DNA of 64,000 bases. Source: Endomychus coccineus (lineage: Eukaryota; Arthropoda; Insecta; Coleoptera; Endomychidae). This document shows positions 55,518-64,000 of the stretch, one piece after another; position 1 is the stretch's first letter; each line of letters opens with the position of its first letter. Position numbers and translations under genes: made by a program. Under the pieces are notes generated by a model. It worked only from the letters and a program-made list of their open reading frames with translations. It made no database searches and was not told the origin of the DNA. The stretch covers positions 138,043,726 through 138,107,725 of the forward strand of contig OY294067.1 in assembly GCA_958510875.1 (NCBI GenBank), written 5' to 3'.

Positions 55518-56030
55518 TTGCAACATAAAAGCTCTTTATGTAGTTCCTTAATACTCACTAGGTTCGATTATGCTGATGTGGTGTATGGGCGTGCACTGGA
55601 TAGAGATATCTCGACAAAAATCGAAAAAATACAAAAATCTTGTTTACGTTTCATCTTTAAAATAAGACGACGAGAACCAGTTTCACATGAGCTGCGAGAG
55701 CTTTGTTAGTTGACAATGGAGCAGCGAAGGCGTCAACATTTAACAATTTTTACGAATCAAAAAAACTGACTACCGAATGTCCTGAGTACCTACACAATAA
55801 GTTAATTACTCGTGACTAGATTCACTTCCGTAATATTAGGTATCCACAAACCTCTCCATACCTGATTTTCCAACACGTTATTCAAAAAATCTTTCACATA
55901 TTCTGCATGCCATTTGTACAATGGGATCCCTGTAAACATCAGTTTCTAGAGTTTGGTAATTACAAAAAATGTTTAATGTTTGGTTGGTACAAATGTAATT
56001 TTCTTCTCTATATTGTTGCAACAGCTCAGC
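55518..56030 (+). pseudogene. CR1-like ORF2 C-terminus
   Basis: LILTRFDYADVVYGRALD and KIQKSCLRFIFKIRRREP (55,550-55,680), then LTMEQRRRQH after a stop and NIRYPQTSPYLIF near 55,830. This follows RT in the family and matches the minus-strand copy near 19 kb word for word in places. No ATTAC tail was found at the 3' end. Confidence 0.75.
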
Positions 56031-56780
56031 TTTTCACGTAGATGATAATAACTACCATTGCTGAAATAGCAGATACAGAAAATTCTTTCATTCATAGAGT
56101 TACAACGGAAACCTACAATTACTTCTACAATTTTGGACACCAGTTCTATTATAGCTTTATAGGTAGCTTAACTTAACAGATACAGGAAACTCCTCCATAG
56201 AGGTATAGATTATTCTTCCATAGAATTATAGATGACGCAACAACAGAAGTCTACGATTTCATATAAAATGTCAACTAGTTCTTCTATAGGTTCGTAGATG
56301 GCGTACTATAACAAATACTGACACTTACTATAAGGAGGAATCAACCAATGAGAGACTGAGACGAAATGGTGAGTTAGCCAATAAGAACAAAGTAGATGGA
56401 ACTGACTACACCTCGTTAGTAGGTTAGCCAATAAGAGCAAGTACACCAAGGGGGGGTAGCCTCGGGATGAGGTTAGCATAGACGGAAAATTTGGCAGAAC
56501 ATGGAATCTAGGTGGGAAAGGGCGGAGGCTCTTGATGTGGTTAGTCTAGGTGAGAGAAGGGAGGAGCCTAATCTAGAGTAGAGGGGGTGTCTCAATTGGC
56601 CCACTATCTACTCTCGAATGTAATACTGTGCGCAGTGTATGGATATCATTTACAACCCTGTGCAGTTTTGAAGATCTTGATACCATGTAGTTTTTGGTGT
56701 TCAAAGAGTACTTTTGTTGATAACATTCGATTTTGTGTCATTAGTTCATGCTTATTGACTCCTATTAAGGAGATGTAATT
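56031..56780. other. Intergenic, no gene; weak internal repeats
   Basis: Words such as CATAGA-TTA-AGATGAC and CAACAGAAGTCTACGATTTC against CAACGGAAACCTACAATTAC recur at about 125-base spacing near 56,095-56,330, a decayed tandem repeat. Confidence 0.35.
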
Positions 56781-57875
56781 TGAAAAAGTCAGCTTGTTTG
56801 CTTCTCAATCCATAGAGTTCTAGTTTTTGCAAGAGAATATCATAGGATGCACAATCGAAAGCCTTACTGGGATCACACAAAGTTACGCCAAGTAGGTAAG
56901 GCATTCTCAAGATAGTCGACTACATGATCAACAACTAACGATACAGCTTTAGAAGAAGACCGGTCTTTTCTGAAGCCCTACTGAGAATTAGAAAATAAGT
57001 TATTACTTTCAAAATAATTTGTGAGTCTGTCTTCAATAATTATTTCAAATATTGGTATAATAGGAATTGGTCTGTAATTACTGATCAGTCTTTTTGGAAA
57101 TTGATGTGACAATAGATACATTAGATGAATCTGGAATAGAATGTCGCAGAAGCATTTGTTAATGAGGCTTATGATAGGTAAGGCAATCACATCAACTATC
57201 TCCTTCAGTATTTACCGTTCATTCCATAGATATCTGAACAGTAGAAGTTTTTGAGCACGCTTGAACTCTGATTGAAAAGGAAGAGAACACGGGCTTGCTT
57301 AATTTATTCAAAAATTCTGAGCTGTCACCTTTAGAGATTGACAGATTGCTCAATACGCTATAGACCACAGAAGCAAAATAATTATTTAATATTTCAGATG
57401 CATATTACTTACCATGCTACATATTACTTGTATCCTTATCGATTACATTGCTTGTTATGTTGTTTATTTTTTCAAGAAGAGTGGATGATCAACTAGTCAG
57501 ACTCTATCCATTTATGTGAATATTTGTGTATTTATAATAATTTATAATATTTTCATAATAAACTCACTCATAATAATAATAAAATATCAGCAGCAACTCA
57601 TCTATGAGTGAACATCTTTAGAAGTTAATTAGATTCCGGCAATCCTTCGTAAGGTTGTCTGAACGGGATAGAAAATCGTCATAAAACCTTTATGCTGCAG
57701 ATTTTTATATTCTCTTCTGTACTGATTATAGGACACCTTGTCATTTTCACTTTTGAGCGATTTGTAGATTTGTCCTAGACTAGTCAGATCCTTTCTTATA
57801 CTTTTCATCTTATAACCAAACCATTCCACAGGAACTGCGTTTTGAAATATTGTTCGATCAGAGGAAAGCAAATAT
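56781..57875 (-). pseudogene. CR1-like ORF2 fragment: linker and start of RT
   Basis: On the minus strand: KMKSIRKDLTSLGQIYKSLK and NQYRREYKNLQHKGF (57,810-57,680), a linker (to 57,240), then LISNYRPIPIIPIFEIIIED and RLTNYFESNNLFSNSQ (57,090-56,985), GFRKDRSSSKAVSLVVDH and LENALP. The N-Y-R-P and G-F-R-K boxes are RT boxes 1-2. The catalytic boxes downstream are missing; sequence ends after about 56,790. This is the part of ORF2 deleted from the plus-strand copy at 54-56 kb. Confidence 0.75.
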
Positions 57876-58198
57876 TTGATATAAGAATGAGTGCAATAGT
57901 GGGCTAACCCACATTATCATAAATGGTAGAAAGCAGTTCTTCTAAAAATGACAAAAATGTATAGAAATAGCTCTAGCATCCACTATGTTTCCTTTCTCGT
58001 TTATTTGGTTGCTACATGCCTGCCTTCTGATCTAACTTATCGATGGAAAATTGTGATAGAAGGGAATTTCTATCCCGTATTCCATCGTACACATGCAGGA
58101 TCGACTCATTAAGTAACCGCTATAAGCCTCCTTCCAAATTATTGCATAACTTCAGATTTACATGATTAGTGAGTTATTAAAAATATATCACAATCATA
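57876..58198. other. Spacer before the mariner element
   Basis: No gene or repeat recognised. Confidence 0.4.
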
Positions 58199-58200
58199 TA

Positions 58201-59195
58201 CAGGATGTTCCACTATGGTCGGCTACCGGCTGTATCTGGGAAACTATTTGTCCTACAACTTTCTGAAATAAAATTCTTGATACAAGTGACCCTGAGAGGG
58301 TGTATTTTTAAATCAAAACCGAAAAATAAAAATTTCTTCATAAAATCAATAGTGACGGAAGGTTCTGTGGAACGGTTTAAGTTCCTCTATAATAAAAACT
58401 AAGTTTTTGACATTTTGACCTAACTCTTGAAATGACGGGAGGGGGGAGGTCGGAATCATATAGCAGAAAAAATGCAATAACTGCCGATTACATCAGCCGA
58501 GTTTAGCCAACTTGATTTTGTTTTTGGTTATTGGATAGCTTAATGTTGATCTGGAAGAATATTCGAGCTTGTGTTAAATCGAAACCGCCAGATGGCGTTA
58601 TTTGATTACTCTAGTTATTCATTCATTTGTCAATAAAAATCAAATGGGAGGCTATATTATTTATTGTCATATTGTTTCCCGTAAAATCACGTAAAAATTC
58701 AACAAATCATTCATGTTCCAAGCTTATGCATGAGCGAAAATAATGTTTTTTAGGAAATTTAACGTAATACTAACAAGCGTCTGAAACAGAAATTATCGTC
58801 ATACGATAGTAACCAACTAGTAGAAAACTATTAGAAAAAAGTATTGAAGTATCATGAAAATTAACATTTGGAAAGAAATAAAAAGTATTTAACACGAAGT
58901 CGCAGCGTTTGTAATTATACAATAAATTGAAATAATGATCATTGATAATAAGTTAGCCATGAAAAACGATAAAATTGACATTACTTAGCTGTCATTAGTT
59001 TTCGCTTGTAATAAGTAATTCTTTGTTGTTAATTCTAATTTTGCATTTTTGCTTATAAACAGTGTAAGCAAATAGAAAACATCTCTCATACTGTTGCTCA
59101 AGCATATGACAGTGTGTTTACAAAGTTTTGAAAATGCAGTTGTTGCCTCGCCGTGGTACGCTATAAGGTATCCTGAGACGACATTTTTCAAGAAA
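58201..59195 (+). repeat. Left long terminal inverted repeat of the mariner-type element
   Basis: Pairs along its length with 60,643-61,582 (for example GGCTACCGGCTGTATCTGGG against the complement of CTCAGATACAGCCAGTAGCC). Several indels and substitutions separate the arms. Confidence 0.85.
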
Positions 59196-59279
59196 ATTTG
59201 AGAAAGACGTTTGCGAGAAACTGGATAAGTTCTATCAAAACAAACGGGAAATAGAATTCTCTAAACTCAAAATGACAAC

Positions 59280-60065
59280 AATCTTGTAAATGTACTTGCT
59301 TACGTTGAAGAATATCCTGAACGCAGCATTAGAGATGTAGAAAAAGATCTGGCAATTCCTCGTGTAGCTGTTCAAAGGATTCTTAGGAAAGTAAAATTAC
59401 AGGCATATTATGTACAAATTCCCAGGTGCTAGCACCACTCGATTTTGATCGCAGGGTAGATTTTTGTCATTGGATGCTTGAAATGTGAAGAGAAATTCTA
59501 ATTTCTTTATGGACAGATGAGGCTAGATTCACTAGTAGAGGTCAAGTAAATCCACATAATACGCATTATTGGTCCGCAAACAATTATCATTAGATGATAG
59601 AGATTCACCATCGAAATCACTGTGTGGTGCGGTATCATCGATGGTCAAATATTTTTTTATATTTGAAGAGACTCTCAATGATGCAAGGTACTTTTTTTTT
59701 AATTCATTTGCAAATTCTTTTAGAAGGAGTCGCTTCATATACTCGTCTAAATACGTGGTTTCAACACGATGGTTCTCCTGCTCATTACTGTCTCAACATT
59801 TTCCCAATAGATGGATAGGAGGAAGTAGTTTGTTCCACAGGCCATCTGGTTCCCCCGATTTATCAGTTTAAAATTTTGTTTGAGGGAGGCTTAAAGACAT
59901 CGTCTACGGAACCTGGCCGTTCACACGAGAAGACATGATTTTTGGAATTCAAAATTCTATAGCCTTTATCTCTATGACAGGAATCGAAAACGCTCTCGAT
60001 GGAACCCGGAGGAAACTTTAAAGTTGTATTGACCATGATAGCGCTCATTTTGAGTATTGGTTGGA
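59280..60065 (+). pseudogene. Mariner-type transposase, broken
   Basis: PERSIRDVEKDLAIPRVAVQ (59,318-59,377) is the helix-turn-helix. LWTDEARFTSRGQVNPHNTH (about 59,507-59,566) holds the first catalytic Asp; WFQHDGSPAHY (59,757-59,790) the second; GSPDLSV near 59,852-59,871 lies where the third acidic residue should follow, but the frame breaks. GGLKDIVYGTWPFTREDMIF (59,886-59,945) and IDHDSAHFEYW form the tail. At least three stops and several frameshifts. The enzyme moves the element by cut and paste. Confidence 0.8.
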
Positions 60066-60642
60066 TTAAAAATATCCTTTATCACTAATTATTTGTTTCA
60101 AATTGATTGTTTAAATGTAGAAACTTGGTTTTTATGAAATAATTCAAATCATTTTCTAATTTAAAAGTAATTATAATATAAATATTTTTTAAAATTCTTG
60201 AAATAAATGTTTATAAACAGATTTTTCCTGAGAACTCATAGTAATTTAATTAATTTTGAAACAGGTAAACTCAAACTAATTCAAAAGTAATAAGGGTCCT
60301 ACGGACCAAACAGTTAAAAAATCAATATTGAGTAGGTATACCTGTTTGAATAGATAATTGAAATAATTTTTTGACATTTTTTTTCCATTTTTTAGAAAAA
60401 GTTAAGTGCCTGTATGAGTATTACCTCTTCAATCGATTCATTATTATCTCATGATAACAATATTTTTATTACAGACGCTTGTCAGTTTTACGTTTAATTT
60501 CGTTAAAAAAATTGAGAATATGTAACAAAAAATGTATTTTCGCTAATAACTTGAGGTTGGAAAATGATAGCGACTTACGATTTGTGACATTGTTGAAGTA
60601 ATTCGATGGGCAACAAAATGAAGAAATTGAAATTATAAGCTC

Positions 60643-61582
60643 TTCTCGAAAAATGTCGTCTCTCGATACCTTACGGCGTATTCTCGCGAGGCAGCAACTG
60701 CATTTTCAAAACTTTGGAAATATACTGCCAATATTCCGTATGCTTCAGCAACAGTATAAGACATGTTTTTCATTTGTTTACAGTATTTGTAAACAAAAAT
60801 GCAAAATTTGAATTGACAACAACGAATTACTTAATACAAGCGGAACCAATGACAGCACTGTCAAAATTATCGTATTCCATTGCTTATTTATTATCAATCA
60901 TCAAAATCTCAATTTATTGTTTAATTACAAACGCTGCGATATCGCGTTGAAGAATTTTGATTTCTCTCTATATATTAATTTTTACGATATATTAATATTT
61001 CTTTCTACTAGTTTTCTATCAGTGGTTACTATATTATGATGATTATTGCTTGACATTGCTTAGATGATTTCACGGGAACCAAGATGACAGAATAAAAAAT
61101 ATAGCCTCTCATTTAACTTTTCATGGAAAAATTAATGAATATCTAAAGCTATCAAATAACGCCGTCTGGCGGTTTCAATTTGGACACAAACTTGAGTATT
61201 TTCCCAGATTAGCATCAAGTTATTCAATATCTTGGAAGCAAAACCAAGTTGGCTAAAATCGGCTAACGTAATCGCGAGTTATCAATTTTTTTTTGCTATA
61301 CGTTTCTGCCCTCCTCCACCTGTCATTTCAAGAGTTGGGTCGAAATGTTAGGAATATACTTTTTAGAGATTTTATAGAAGAATCTCAAACCGACTCACAC
61401 AAAATTCCATCACTATTGATTTAATGCAGGACTTTTCATTCTTCGGTTTTGATTTAAAATAGGTACGGATATTTTAAGCAGATTTCTCAGATTCACTTTT
61501 ACCGAGAATATTTTTTTCCAAAAGCTGTAGGACAAATAGTTTCTCAGATACAGCCAGTAGCCGATCTTAGTGGGACACCTGG
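60643..61582 (-). repeat. Right long terminal inverted repeat of the mariner-type element
   Basis: Partner of 58,201-59,195; about 55 bases shorter owing to indels. Confidence 0.85.
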
Positions 61583-61584
61583 TA

Positions 61585-62335
61585 TATTTAATCCGTATTG
61601 TTCGAAATTATCTCATTGAGATTTAAGAAATTACGCCAACCAAGTTGGTAACCACATTGTTGTGTTCGTTGTCATAGAGAAATTTATAATGGGTGGACAT
61701 TATCATATCAATTTACTGATGCAAGTGTAATTTGCGAGAAAAAATATGTTCAAAATAGGAGGTGAGAGAAATTAGTGATCTACGGATCAGTTAATTGATA
61801 ATATAGTCATACATTCTAGACAGAACATCAATTTTCAAGATTTATTTGCAAAGATGAATTAAATTCCAACATTCACAACAATAATCGTTAAATTTGAATT
61901 AACTGTAGTATATCGTTGCTGGTTATCGATATAATTCATAACTCATTAGGCAACATATTAAGAAACAACAACGATAAATTATCTATCAACACACAGGTAG
62001 TCGGGAGCTTATACAGATTGAGTTAGATTGAGCGGTGTATAGGATTAATGTGAGAGTATGAGAGAGCCAGACACATCGTATTGCCAATAAGATAAACAGA
62101 AAAAGAATTTGTGTTGCGCGATAGGGATTGTACAGTTCGAATTATTAGTTAATAAGAAGCAGAGAGGGTCTGCTATTCAGCGATCTGTTGTTATTTACCA
62201 ACTGTTGTATCATAAAGCAACTCCGTGACTAGCATATTTGGTCTAATATAAATAGAAATTGCTATTTTGTACCTCTTAGAAACTGTTTTGAGATTTGAGA
62301 TATTATAATAAAGATTATTGACCCAGTAATGAATT
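61585..62335 (+). other. Intergenic; possible solo LTR at about 61,980-62,340
   Basis: An AATATAAATAG box at about 62,247 and an AATAAAG signal at about 62,310 lie about 60 bases apart, as in an LTR promoter and polyadenylation pair. No repeat partner is in the window, so this is tentative. Confidence 0.25.
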
Positions 62336-62339
62336 AAAC

Positions 62340-62550
62340 ATTCTCGGGAAATAAGTCACATTAACACTTATGTTTTATATTTTCGTCTTCACGTACGTTT
62401 CGGTCTCACGACCATCATCAGAAGACTTATTACGTCTAACACGAGATTTCTTAAAACTAAGCACAAAGCGTCCTTATCACACCAATTTCAATTCAAAATG
62501 CCTACGTCGCCCAAACAAACAGAACCACGAATAATCGAAGGGCAAGGTGA
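62340..62550 (-). repeat. Hammerhead-bearing dispersed repeat, copy 4 (best preserved)
   Basis: Shares GCACAAAGCGTCCTTATC, CCAATTTCAATTCAAAATGC and CGTTTCGGTCTCACGACCA with copy 3. Confidence 0.8.
62384..62426 (-). ncRNA. Hammerhead-ribozyme-like core, near-consensus
   Basis: On the minus strand, in order: GTCTT (stem I), CTGATGA, a T, GGTC-GTGA-GACC (stem II), GAAACGTACGT (short self-complementary stem III), G, AAGAC (stem I). Core nucleotides match consensus. The base before stem I at the cleavage site is G, which hammerheads do not normally cleave after; the 39-kb copy has A there. Activity is therefore uncertain. Confidence 0.5.
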
Positions 62551-62863
62551 AAAGTCCCTTCAAAATAAAACAGATGACACCCCGATCGACATGACTCAAG
62601 CTGTATATGAGTTGACTTCCCATTGTCTGGGCGTATACTTAGAACAAATAGATATAAATTTTAAAATGGGAATATTAGAACATCACATCATAATAGCTTC
62701 ATCAACAAAAAATAAAATTTCGTTTATCCCAATCGACTACAAGAGCAATTTTGAAATGTTACATTTACGTTTTTTAGAGAAACATAATAGGAACAAGGAC
62801 CATATCACTTCAAATTGTGAGTTCGTCATGTTAGGTAGAAAAAACGGTGCTCCAGCAATATAG
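62498..62863 (+). CDS. Orphan 121-codon ORF, function unknown
   Basis: The ATG lies inside the dispersed repeat and the frame then runs past it for about 100 codons to a stop at 62,861-62,863. The protein begins with a Pro/Glu/Lys-rich tail and continues with hydrophobic words such as VYELTSHCLGVYLEQIDINF and HHIIIASSTKNKISFIPIDY. No domain, signal peptide or membrane segment recognised. It is one of the few uninterrupted frames over 100 codons here that is not an evident element piece, but it may be an N-terminal part of the hAT remnant downstream or chance. Confidence 0.3.
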   Translation: MPTSPKQTEPRIIEGQGEKSLQNKTDDTPIDMTQAVYELTSHCLGVYLEQIDINFKMGILEHHIIIASSTKNKISFIPIDYKSNFEMLHLRFLEKHNRNKDHITSNCEFVMLGRKNGAPAI

Positions 62864-63073
62864 ACAGCTCTCGACAAACTGAAATTGAAAATTGTAGTGA
62901 TAGATTCGAGAAAATCTGTTTCAATTTTTTCTGTACACAACAGGTGCCATTTCTGAGACACGATGGGAGCAATAATTATTCTTCGGATCGGAGTAGTTTG
63001 AAAGAATTTATCGGTTCAATTAGTAAACGCGATCAATTAGTAAAAGCGTACACATCATTTAGAGAAATATATT

Positions 63074-63250
63074 GATATTAAGTCTGATCTCACCGGCACA
63101 TCAAAAACTATAGTGAACGGCTTGATTGGTCCCATCAATTTTATTTTGTATAAGAAAATTCACGAAGAAATTTCAGATTCTTCCTTCAGTTCATGACATA
63201 TAGACGAAACCACGGACATTATAGTTGTGAATCGCAGTTGCCCGATCTTA
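63074..63250 (+). pseudogene. hAT transposase fragment
   Basis: DIKSDLTGTSKTIVNGLIGP, ILYKKIHEEISDSSFSS, a TGA, then HIDETTDIIVVNRS. The I-D-E-T-T-D box is the first catalytic Asp region of hAT transposases. About 60 residues remain. It differs from the other two hAT copies. Confidence 0.6.
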
Positions 63251-63254
63251 TTTC

Positions 63255-64000
63255 ATCCCAAATATGAGGGAAACAATCATTCTGGATTTAAAATAGTGTC
63301 AAACAACAGCCCCCATGCCAACTTTGGATAAGAAAAATACGTATCTTAGAATTACCAGCCGCCATTCATACTTATAAGTGCAAGCAATTGTGACATATAT
63401 TTATATATTATTTAAATGTATTTATGTGCACTAATTAGTTTATAAAAACCAACAATTCATCCTTTTTACTTTAAAATTTGTTTATAAATATAAATAGTTA
63501 TTCCACCAACACTGTGGCATCATCAGAGTGGCGTGTTGTTCTGATGATAATGTTGATGAAACAATTATTGTCAAGATTTATAAATACGTTTTACAGTGAA
63601 AAGTGTTAATTGTATGTTTTTGTTAACTGAATTAGTGAATTATGAATTTACACGTATTTAACGCCAAAACTATTGAACATATTAACGTTCATTTCATTTT
63701 TCCACATTTTTGATATCATGTTTGGAAACGTAAAAAATTTTTACTCTGGAGTATGAACGTGTCTCAGTTATTATAAAATTTTGAAAAGAAACTTTATATT
63801 ACCTATATTCTGAATTCCGAAAAAAAAAAATTTGCAATAGTGGGTTTGATTAATAGATACCTACTTTTCTAAGCGGTGTATTGGTAATTGTTGTAAAAAG
63901 TAGTATAGGTGGTTGTGAGTTCATATTTATAACCATGAATTTTTCTCTACTGTATTAATTACATCCCTCGGAGAATCAATTTGAGTTTATTGAATTTTTT
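63255..64000. other. Right-edge intergenic DNA
   Basis: No ORF. At 63,500-63,565 CATCATCAGA and TCTGATGATA are near-palindromic around GTGGCGTGTTGT, and CTGATGATAATGTTGATGAAAC follows; it resembles the hammerhead-type inverted repeats at 46.2 kb but stem II does not pair well. Confidence 0.35.

Larger units (their letters stand above)
54294..56030 (+). mobile_element. CR1-like non-LTR retrotransposon, internally deleted
   Basis: ORF1-type and endonuclease regions are followed directly by the region C-terminal to RT. The RT core is missing between about 55,480 and 55,520. Same family as the minus-strand fragment at 18,495-19,125. Confidence 0.75.
58201..61582 (+). mobile_element. Tc1/mariner-type transposon with terminal inverted repeats of about 1 kb
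   Basis: Left end TA|CAGGATGTTCCAC and right end GTGGGACACCTGG|TA, a TA target duplication at 58,199-58,200 and 61,583-61,584. Left repeat 58,201 to about 59,195, right about 60,643-61,582. The frames at 58,985-59,191 (minus) and 60,714-60,950 (plus) are mirror images from the repeats and not genes. Confidence 0.85.

Noticed and set aside
58985..60950. Pair of similar small proteins (58,985-59,191 minus, 60,714-60,950 plus)
   Set aside because: They come from the mirrored terminal repeats of the mariner-type element and have no conserved length or domain.
1..64000. CRISPR array or bacterial operon
   Set aside because: No short direct repeats with regular unique spacers, no ribosome-binding pattern, and the content is eukaryotic transposons.

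Overview
This is eukaryotic, AT-rich intergenic DNA, most probably from an insect or other arthropod. I infer that from the transposon families present (Ty3/gypsy with an envelope gene, BEL/Pao, jockey and CR1-like non-LTR elements, a Penelope-like element, several hAT and Tc1/mariner elements, a piggyBac fragment and a Polinton/Maverick), the GT-AG intron in one hAT gene and the TA and ATT microsatellites. I see no confident host gene and no functional RNA gene. Nearly every coding stretch is a decayed mobile element, broken by stops, frameshifts or deletions. Family names below rest on motif recognition by eye, not on a database search. The insect order cannot be told from this window.

Layout. 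1-8.35 kb: the 3' part of a gypsy-like LTR element (Gag zinc knuckle, protease, RT, RNase H, an OARD1/TARG1-like macrodomain, integrase, then an envelope-like glycoprotein and a long 3' LTR). 8.53-9.04 kb: a 256-bp tandem duplication. 9-15.5 kb: mostly featureless. 15.54-16.17 kb: a TA tract and a 267-bp inverted repeat. 17-19.86 kb: a jockey-like element interrupted by an inverted CR1-like 3' end. 20.3-24.65 kb: dispersed repeats, some with hammerhead-ribozyme-like cores, and copies of a roughly 445-bp satellite containing a tRNA-like block. 25.1-25.8 kb: a mariner remnant. 27.4-38.0 kb: Polinton remnants split by a BEL element (28,189-33,375), which itself holds a 223-bp MITE. 39.9-42.7 kb: pieces of another non-LTR element and two tandem repeats. 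44.0-48.8 kb: a piggyBac fragment, then a Penelope-like element split by a 2.8-kb hAT element. 48.8-50.15 kb: three tandem units of the tRNA-like satellite. 50.26-51.92 kb: a deleted hAT element with a perfect 8-bp target duplication. 54.2-57.9 kb: two CR1-like fragments in opposite orientation. 58.20-61.58 kb: a mariner-type element with terminal inverted repeats of about 1 kb. 62.3-63.3 kb: a hammerhead-like repeat, an orphan 121-codon ORF and a hAT fragment.

How the parts relate. The window is a record of nested insertion: MITE in BEL in Polinton, hAT in Penelope, CR1 in jockey. None of the elements looks autonomous now. The most unusual content is the gypsy-like element that places a macrodomain between RNase H and integrase and also carries a glycoprotein resembling those of chuvirus-like negative-strand viruses. 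Second is the set of short inverted or dispersed repeats that keep hammerhead-like cores.
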